Part shown: positions 55,992-64,000 of the stretch, piece by piece
How the letters are laid out: every line of letters begins with the position of its first letter
Position numbering within the stretch: the stretch's first letter is position 1
The notes under the pieces: model-generated
What the model was told of the DNA's origin: nothing
Database searches by the model: none
What the model saw: the letters and a program-made list of their open reading frames with translations, nothing else
Assembly (NCBI GenBank): GCA_014529385.2
Contig: CM043956.1
Coordinates: forward strand, 58,785,120 to 58,849,119
Direction: 5' to 3'
From: Adiantum capillus-veneris
Lineage: Eukaryota > Streptophyta > Polypodiopsida > Polypodiales > Pteridaceae
DNA length: 64,000 bases
Translations under genes and position numbers: made by a program

Positions 55992-58900
55992 ATGGCTGAC
56001 AGACCATATGATGTGACTGAAGAGGTTTCCTCCTCACAGGGTCAAGAGACACATGAAGTCGGTGAGTCTTCAAGACCACCACAGACGGATGATGATATAT
56101 TCAGGACCCAGTTAGCTACTGTTGTGGCTATGTTCACACAAGTAATGCAGAACCCGAGGTTTTTAGCCTTTCTACAACCTCCTCTTCCGTCTCAGCAAGT
56201 TGGGTCACTGGATCATATTCAAAAGCCTGTTAAGGCTCAAGCACAGGTGATTCATACTGCACAGTCAATGGAAACACCTGTACATTTGACGCAGAACATG
56301 CAATCTCCACAACCTGTGCCTAAGGTGCAAGAACAGGTGGCTGAAATGCCAGTCTTTCAAGCTGTACCAGTTCAGCAAGCCACCTTCAGCAACCTATAGC
56401 TGGTTCTAATAGGCAGGGAAGCAACCTACTACAGGCTATGCAACAAGTCTTCCCACCACCTTCAGTACACCCTGGCTATTTTGGAGGTGGATCGGTATTC
56501 CAGAGCATGGCTGGTCATGCACCTGGAAATCAGTTTTACACGCCAGGAACAGTGTTCGGGGGTGCTCAAACAATAATGCCTAACCCCATGTATGGTGTCA
56601 CGGGCATGCTACCAGGGTTTCAAAGCGCTCAGTGCCAATTTGGGATGCCACAGGCAAATTTTGGTATGGCTGGAATTACAAATCAATAGCCAAATATAGC
56701 GTTTCCATGTCAAGGAACACAGATGAACCCTAACAGTGTTCCCATGTTTGAGTCACTTCCATATGACAACTTAACACCGCTGGAGAGGCCAACTCCGTAC
56801 AAAGAAGGTGGCAAAGGTGTGACATTCACGACCTTTACAAGGTTTGATGACAGGAAGAAGGCTCTCTCATTCCTCCAGCAGTTTGACAAGGCCTATGCAG
56901 GGGGAAACTTTACAGAGGCTTCAAAGGTCCGCAAGGCAGCCACTTTCTTGACAGGGAATGCAGGACAATGGTGGACAACTTTATTGCTTCAAGGGCAAGC
57001 TCCGTCCACATGGATTTACTCCAAGCAGATTTTTGCAGCAGCATGGTTATCTGATGACTTTGAAGCAGATGTCGTGACAGAATGGCACCAGCTTAATGCT
57101 GCTACTTGCAAGAATCTGGATGATTCCAATCGGAAGTTTTGGAAAGCTCTACTTCCAGTAACTTCCTATAGGTTTGTGCCATTGACAAAACAGATTGAAA
57201 AATACTGTTGTGGCCTACCCAAAGGATTGAGAAAGTACTGCACGAAGACCAAAGTCACTACTTTGACGCAGCTCCAATCGGCAGTTTTGGAAAGCTCTAC
57301 TTCCAGTAACTTCCTATAGGTTTGTGCCATTGACAGAACAGATTGAAAAATACTGTTGTGGCCTACCCAAAGGATTGAGAAAGTACTGCACGAAGACCAA
57401 AGTCACTACTTTGACGCAGCTCATCGAGGTAGCAAACACTGGCAATGGTTTGCTCAAGGGAGAAGATTGTGAATTTAATACTGGCGTCAAGGAAGGATCA
57501 GCCAAGAAAAATTCAGCGAAGCAGTACGTTCCTAATGAGGTTCCTAAAGGGACTCAGGAGCCAGCCAACGCGGGGAAAGGCAAGGCTACGGCTGAATCAG
57601 AAAAGGGACCAGCAAAGAAATGGAAAAGACGTTTTCCTCGCAAGTCGGAAGACCAAAAGAAGGTCTTGAGGTCAGAGAACAAATGCTTTATCTGTGAGCA
57701 TCTTGGCCACATTGCTTACAATTGTCCTCAAAAGAAAAGGCTAGCTGATTCTGAAGACAAGGAGGACAGGAAAGGAAAGAGGCCCATGGCTCATCTAGTG
57801 CCAGATATGGTGGGCGACAAGCCAAATTCAGATGCAAGTGAGCTTTGCAGAGCATGGGGAAAGGTCAGGGATCAAACAATGCTCATCTTCTTTGATCCAG
57901 GTGCCAAAGCCAACTTCATTTCCCCAAAATTGGCTTCAAAGTTGGGAATCAGACCTGAAGAGATGGGGTATACAGCAGAGGCAGGTTTGGCATGTCCTGG
58001 ACATATAGAGGCTGTGACACCCATCATCGGAAAGTTACACCTACATATCCAGTCCTATGTAGATGCTGAAGAATTTTACATCATGCCACTGGACAGATGT
58101 GATGTGTTGCTAGGTATTCCTTGGTTGTTTCTTGTACAAGGAATCATGGATGCCTACAACAAAAAGATCATTGTACAGAGCAGGGGAAAGACTCACATTC
58201 TGGATGTAAAGCTTAAAGGGGAGTCTATTCCCACTGTATCAGCCTCTGCTATTACTTTTGTAATGGAAAAGCATCTTTCTGCGTACTTGGTTTTTGCACG
58301 TGAAGTGTCAGATTGTGATGAATCAAATTTATATGTGTTAGATAAAGAAAGGTCAATGTTTTTACAACAATATAGTGACTGTTTTTCCAATTCATTACCG
58401 TCTCAATTACCGCCAAAGAGACCCGAGGACCATGCGATAGATTTGGTGCCAGGCAGTAGCCCACCAAATAAGTCTCCGTATAGGGTTAGTGCGGCTCAAC
58501 AGAAAGAGATAATGAGCCAAGTACAGGAGCTGTTAGAGAAGGGGCTGATTCAGCCCAGTTAATCTCCATTCTATTCTCCAGTGTTGTTGGTGCAGAAAAA
58601 GGATGGCTCATGGCATATGTGCATCGACTACCATGCACTGAACAAGAATACCATCAAGAATAGGTTCCCTATACCTAGAATTGATGATATTCTAGACAAA
58701 TTAGGAGCAGCTATGTTTAGCAGGATAGATCTAAAGAGTGGGTACCATCAGATCCGCATTAGATTAGAGGATGTGCACAAGACTGCTTTTAGAACGACGT
58801 TTGGCCTTTACGAATTTTTAGTGATGCCCTTTGGTCTCACAAATGCTCCTGCTACATTCAATAGGATGATGGACAGAATTTTCCGTCCACACCAGCAGTT

Positions 58901-61119
58901 TGTTGGTACATTCTTTGACGACATGATAGCCTACTCAAAGAATGAAGAGGAGCATAGGCATCACTTGGCCATTGTGTTCAAAGAGCTACGCAACCATAGG
59001 TTGCTCATCAATGCAAAGAAAAGTGAATTTTTTCTGGAAGAGATTCATTTTCTAGGACACATTGTCTCAAAGGATGGTGTCAGAATGGAACCTGCTAAAG
59101 TTCAAGCGATCAAGTCATGGCCAGATTTGAAGACGGTGCACGATGTCCGAAGCTTCTTGGGACTATGCTCCTATTACAGAAGGTTTATCCGAATTTCGTT
59201 GAGATTGCTTCACCTTTACATGCTCTTCAAAAGAAGGCAGTCACCTTTAGATGGACAAAGAAAGAGATTTCAGCTTTTAATCTCTTAAAGGAAAAGATGA
59301 CTTCAGATCCAGTCATTGTGTTGCCAGATCTTAAGAAGTCATTGTGGTCCAGTGTGACGCCTATGGTAGTAGCATTGGTGCAGTGCTAATGCAAGATGGC
59401 AGGGTAGTAGCCTATGAGAGTAGAATCTTGCAAGGGCCAGAAAAGACTATGCAAGTCTATGAAAAAGAACTGCAACCGTGATTTATGCGCTCTTAAGTTG
59501 GAAACACTACCTGCTAGGTGCAGATTTCGTTGTCTAAATGGATCATCAGACCTTGCGATACTTCTTGACACAGGCAAAGTTATCTGAGAAGCATATGCGA
59601 TGGGCAAATATCTTGTCCATGTTCCATTTTCAGATTGTGCATGTGGAAGGCAAGAAGAACGTTGTGGCTGATGCCTTGTCAAGGAAGCCACAAATTTCAG
59701 CTGTGTCAATTCCTTATCATCATGAGCTTGATGATATGAGGGAACAGTACGCAAATGATGAAGATTTTGCAAGGGTCTTCGAGCAACTAATGGATGGACA
59801 ACGTCATGAACACTATCTTCTCAAAGATGGGTTCATGATGATGCATGGCAGATTGTGTGTCACAAAGCCATTGCGACGTAAAGTTATGGAAGAGAGTCAT
59901 GTCCAACCGTATGCAGGGCATCGTGGTATCGATGCTACAGTTAAAGCGGTTGAGACATTCTTCTACTGGCCTACATTGAGAAGAGATGTGGATGCCTTTG
60001 TGCGAGAATGCCTAATATGCCAGAAGGTCAAGTTTGACAGGCAAAAGGCACCAGGGTTATTGCAACCACTACCTATTGCAGATAAACCATGGGAAAGTAT
60101 TGCTATGGATTTTATCTTTGATCTTCAGAGAACGAAGACAGGAAACGATGGTATTTGGACCATCATTTGCAGATTCAGCAAGCAGGCTCATTTTATTCCT
60201 GTCAGGAAAAAGAAAAAGCCAGATCAGATGGCACGCTTGTTTATGAGCAATATTTTCAAGTATCATGGCATGCCACAGTCGATTGTTAGCGACCGTGATC
60301 CACGCATGACAAGTTTGTTCTGGAGAGGCTTGTTTGTCTTCGTCGTTTCATCCTCAAACAGATGGGTAGTCAGAAGAGGCAAATTCTATTGTCCTAGATC
60401 TGCTGAAGTGCTATGTGTCTGAGCATAAAGGAAAGTGGGAGCAGTATTTGCCATTGGTAGAGTATGCATACAATAATACAGTGCATTCATCAACTGGCAA
60501 GGCACCTTTTGAAATAGTTGAAGGTGGCAAGAAAGTTACTCCCATACTGCATACAAAGGACAAGATATTTGAAGCAGATAAGTATGCGCAGGACATGCAT
60601 GAAATGTACAAGAAGGTCAAAGTGGCCTTAGAAAAGACTCGGGCAAAGAAAAAGAAAGCAGCTGATCGTCACCGTCGTGAAGTGGTATTTTCACTTGGTG
60701 ATTGGGTGCTTCTACGCTTTGAAAAGGCAAGGTTAAAGAAGATGAAGGGCAAGGAAAGACTGTTTCCAAAGCTCAACATGCGTTACTATGGGCCTTTTCA
60801 AGTATGCGACATAATCAATGATGTTGCATATAGGCTCAAATTGCCTGAGAGTTGGAAAATTCACAATGCGTTTCATGTGAGTCTTCTCAGACCCTATGTG
60901 GGTTATGTGCCAGAGGATATGCCAGCTGAAGATCAGTCGGAAGTCGAGGAACTTGACGAGATCTTGGTCCCGGAACAGATTTTGGCACATAAAGAAAGAA
61001 AAGTGAAAGGCAAGGTTGCTAGGCGTTACTTGGTGAAGTTCAGAAACTATCCACCAATGGATGCTAAGTGGATGGAAGAAGGTGAACTTGCAGAATCACC
61101 AACTGTGTTATCACTTTAG
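55992..61119 (+). pseudogene. Broken gag-pol with chromodomain
   Basis: Begins MADRPYDVTEE. Gag spans 55,992-57,420 with stops at 56,397 and 56,687 and a 149-bp tandem duplication. Then come zinc knuckle CFICEHLGHIAYNCP, protease MLIFFDPGAKANFIS (same DPG variant as the young element), and an in-frame TAA at 58,560. RT from 58,581 has the FFDD active site; there are frameshifts near 59,190 and in RNase H around 59,350-59,520. Integrase from about 59,870 (H2C2 HRGIDATVKAVETFFYWP, then LICQ; catalytic D in MDFIFDL, D in VSDRDPRM) is broken near 60,340. Its C-terminal part with a chromodomain (RRYLVKFRNYPPMDAKWMEE) is open at 60,415-61,119. Confidence 0.93.
57125..57422. repeat. 149-bp tandem duplication inside gag
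   Basis: ccaatcgg-agttttggaaag starts at 57,125 and again at 57,274, with near-identical copies through ctactttgacgcagctc. 149 is not a multiple of three, so it shifts the gag frame. Confidence 0.95.
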
Positions 61120-61714
61120 CTTGAAGCCTTCGATTTGCAACCTACCTTGACCCCTTGAGTTTCAAAGCTACATGGATTGTCAATGTGACAATGGCTTCTG
61201 AAAGAAATGATGTACATGGTATTTAAAGTGAGCTCAAATCAAGTACATGTTACATGAATGTTAGAGATGTACAGATTGTCAGTTTGGCAATTGCTCTTAC
61301 GGAATGTCCAAAAGTGTGCTTAGTGCTATAGAAGTGAGTATTTCTTGTCAGTTTGTCAAGGATACAGTAATTGCTTCTATTAAAGGGTACATGTGTAACT
61401 GCATTCTTAAACTGTCGGTTTGGGTATGCTCGAAAGTGTTACTGGATCCAACGTGCACTAAAAGACAGTGGCAAAATGCGTAGCTACCATTTTGTCACTG
61501 GAAAGTTAATGACTCAAAGCAATGGCACAGTGCGAAGCTACCACTATGTCATTAGGACAGGGTTCACACGCAGGCAATACATGTGTCGACAAGGTGTTGA
61601 ATACACCAGGGTTGACAATGAGCATGTATGTGTTGTACATGTGTCGACAGGTGTTGAATACATCAGTGTTGACTGTGAAAATGTACGACATAGATGCAAA
61701 CAAGGACGTTTGAG
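61120..61714 (+). other. Non-coding tail between pol and 3' LTR, with repeats
   Basis: No ORF of note. It has diverged tandem units: tacatgtgtcgac...gtgttgaatacaycag at 61,578 and 61,636 (58-bp step), and gcgtagctaccattttgtcact versus gcgaagctaccactatgtcatt near 61,479 and 61,529. Function unknown. Confidence 0.75.
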
Positions 61715-61731
61715 ATTTCAAGAGGGGGGTA
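61715..61731 (+). other. Polypurine tract
   Basis: atttcaagaggggggta just before the 3' LTR. Confidence 0.92.
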
Positions 61732-63192
61732 TGTCACCAGCGTGTGACTACTATCTATCCTTTTTGTTGATTTCTTTCTTATTATTTATTTACTTTCACT
61801 TTTTGGAAACACCCCTCCGGAAATCTACCTGCCCTGCACTGCATAGCTAGTGTGGAACTGTTCAGAGGGAGTCCAGGCCTGAGGGCAAGAGAGCACTAAG
61901 GTTGGACAAGGACTATGGTTAGCCAAAGTGGGGTCATTGACTAGCCAAAGTGGAATCCTTTGCTACAGAGGCTACATTTCAGTTCTTGGTGTGGCTGCAC
62001 TGTACAGAGGGGATCAGATGACCTAGAAAGATACAATCAACATCTCCTAAAATTTAGGGAACTGCTATTTTGGGACCTGAAAATGTGTTCGCGTCATTAC
62101 CTCCGGAATAACAAGGGGAACATTTTACAACTCTGCCGCAAAGTCAACTGGGCAACCGGTCAGGATATTTTTAGGCGGTAACCCCAAAACAGGAAATGGT
62201 CTGTAAGTGTGCCAAGTGACACATTTCTGTGCAGTTTCCTCATGCAAGAGAATGGGACGCTGATTTTAGAGAGGAGAAGGCTCATTTTCATGCTGTCACA
62301 GGTTGAGAGCTTCAATGGAGTGCTTGCTTTCCCTCTTATGTACAGTGCGGTGCCAGGAGTGATGCCCTGCACGCTACGCACTGCTCTCTCTCCCCTATGG
62401 CAGTATGTTATGCCCCTCTAGTGGGCTCTTCATTTGACCAATGTACAGTTGTGTGGGTTCATGCGCGATTGCCGAGGCAAGAGCCTCTTGCACAGGTACT
62501 GGATTAACTCCCGCAGGTACAGGTGATTCGGAGAGGTTTCACGTGCGAAATCTCGTTCGATTCAAAGGGCAAGTAGCCCTACAGGTGCGGGAGCTCGAGG
62601 ACTTGCTACGGATGCGACCGGCACGCAAAACGGAGCCCGAAACAGTGAATTACAGCCTGCTGTGTACTTTTGCAGGTTTAGGGTTTTGGCCCTAAACGGA
62701 CATTAATACCCCTAGGAGGTTCGGGGACGCGAGGGGACCGCTGTACAGGTGATCTGGCACACTTTCGGGGCAGAAAACAGAGAATTCAGCGTGCTGCAGA
62801 TTCTCGCCAGGTTTTGTTAAGTGTCGGAATGCGTCGGGAAAGTCATCCAATGCGTGGGGATACTGACTGTGAAGGGTCCTAGTACAGTTATGCTGCCGAA
62901 ATCGGGCCAAAACAGTTGAAATTCAGCCAAGACTGTGCGGGGCAGCTTGTAGGGAACCACAGCTTCTATTCCCTCTGTTAAAGAATAAAGAAATACCGAA
63001 AGGGGCGCCTAATTTAGGGGCCAGTCTGGTGTCGGTCTTCTCATACCGGTGCAATCTAGCAGCCTGTATCCCTTTCCCCTTTGTTGTGTCTTGAAAGTAC
63101 AGGTAAAGTGGGCGACAAATTAAATGGGTGAAAGCATATTAGGTTTAAGTCTAAGGTCTACCGCCCTTTTTGGATTGAACAGGCCGGTTTCA
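61732..63192 (+). repeat. 3' LTR
   Basis: 1,461 bp counterpart of 54,412-55,884, followed by the CTCAT target duplication and by LINE-B sequence. Confidence 0.95.
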
Positions 63193-64000
63193 CTCATTCG
63201 TCAAGACCTAATCCAACTAGATACCAGGAGGACATGGATACTAGATAGAGCCGCCACAGGAGTTGGGCACGAAGATGGCTTTCTATAGAGAGCATCTTCT
63301 CCACCTCACAAGAGATGGGTTTGCGATTCGACCCAACTACATGGACACATACGTGTCATGGTTTGCGATGTGCCATTGGTCAGATACGCACATCATCACA
63401 TCAACTGGAGATTGAGACCAGTAGATTCACAGGGATACCAGCAAACGACAGGATATGCCGCTAATGCCAGCTAGAGCCAGAGACACAGCTACACCACATA
63501 TGTCACTGCACAATGTACTATGAGAACTGGGCCGTTTCCACTGCTTATTCAGAGAGGGTTTCGGTCCTTTCTATAGGGTCGTGAGTTATGAGGATCGGAG
63601 ATGTCTTGGGCTATATCTACTTGAGTTACACAGATATAGAGACACTTTACTCGGGAGAGCTAGAGAGAGACAGTCCCATAGATAGATTACAGGTTTCTTT
63701 TCACTAGATTCGGGACAGCCAGAGGAGCAGCCATCACTGTAGAGCTCGGCCCACACTCTTTCGACCACTACCGGCACTCTCATCGATCGAGCACTGGAGC
63801 TACGGAGATCCAGACGGCCACGATTGAGGAGAGGGGCTACACAGCATCGACGGAGACTACAGCAGAGGATTCAAGCCATACTCTCTCGACATCCAGAGTG
63901 CAAATGAGGATGGATTCTAGTAGTAGTATCTTTGTTCTAGTTCTTTTGTTCTTGTGTACCTAGACATGGTATCAGATTCAATATTTTGTAACAGATTGGT
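63193..64000 (+). mobile_element. LINE-B copy, 3' part, continuing off the window
   Basis: Resumes the ORF2 C-terminus cut at 54,411: tagataccaggag, gagcatcttctccacctcac, then AIGQ-R-TSSHQLEIET and a degraded zinc-binding end (cagagacacagctacaccac). The start of the family 3' tail (tggtatcagattca...ttttgtaac) is reached at 63,967-63,999. Frames are broken. Confidence 0.88.

Larger units (their letters stand above)
54412..63192 (+). mobile_element. Decayed chromodomain Ty3/gypsy element nested in LINE-B
   Basis: An 8.8-kb element with LTRs at 54,412-55,884 and 61,732-63,192, both starting TGTCACCAGCG and ending GGTTTCA. CTCAT flanks both ends (54,407-54,411, 63,193-63,197). A clear PPT precedes the right LTR. 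Gag-pol with chromodomain is present in order but broken. The LTRs differ at many positions and by several indels (for example near 54,670-54,730 versus 61,985-62,040), so it is clearly older than the 6.6-15.5 kb element though related in domain organisation. Confidence 0.96.

Overview
This window is nuclear DNA of a land plant dominated by transposable elements. The plant assignment rests on chromodomain Ty3/gypsy elements primed by initiator tRNA-Met, an inserted plastid rpl36-rps11 fragment, a PAT1-family mRNA-decay gene, and a DGAT2-type acyltransferase carrying the plant-type EPHS motif. Heavy nesting of LTR elements and LINEs, and very many long CT/GT microsatellites, would fit a large genome such as a fern or other seed-free vascular plant; that narrower guess is inference only.

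Layout. 1-5 kb: AT-rich DNA with no secure gene, a possible minus-strand first exon with a TATA box near 3.3-3.45 kb, and diverged direct repeats. 5.0-6.2 kb: an LTR relic and a Ty3/gypsy integrase relic. 6.6-15.5 kb: a structurally complete, apparently very young chromovirus-type LTR retrotransposon (minus strand) with one 1,649-codon gag-pol ORF, near-identical 1.59-kb LTRs, a GTTTG target duplication, PBS and PPT. 16.4-21.9 kb: a decayed Ty3/gypsy element with very short LTRs (TSD TAAAC). 22.8-24.9 kb: a small LTR element with PBS but no recognisable polyprotein. 27.7-30.75 kb: a decayed LINE of a family I call LINE-B (minus strand). 32.3-34.3 kb: a large C-terminal exon of a PAT1-like gene (minus). 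34.86-35.29 kb: a plastid-derived insertion. 35.9-36.6 and 43.45-44.03 kb: one LINE-B relic split by a 6.9-kb LINE-A (36,583-43,453) with a 14-bp target duplication and poly(A) tail. 45.3-47.1 kb: two exon-like pieces of a DGAT2-like gene (minus), separated by a G-rich minisatellite. 47.4-49.0 kb: an LTR relic; 49.0-49.9 kb: LINE-B 3' ends. 49.9-64 kb: a LINE-B copy (coiled-coil ORF1, APE endonuclease, RT) split at 54,412-63,192 by a decayed chromodomain Ty3/gypsy element (TSD CTCAT).

How it fits together. The only non-transposon genes I can support are PAT1-like and DGAT2-like, both on the minus strand. The PAT1 5' exons and the DGAT2 3' exons would both have to lie between 34.3 and 45.3 kb, yet that interval is filled with LINEs and plastid DNA, so one or both are probably truncated or have transposon-swollen introns. 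Nesting gives relative ages: LINE-B relics are older than LINE-A and older than the 54.4-63.2 kb element. The 6.6-15.5 kb element looks youngest because its LTRs show only two differences by eye. LINE-B is the most unusual item: its ORF1 resembles the coiled-coil plus RNA-binding layout of animal L1 ORF1p rather than the usual plant zinc-knuckle type, and several copies end in a CATTT-rich tail running into a TC microsatellite instead of poly(A).
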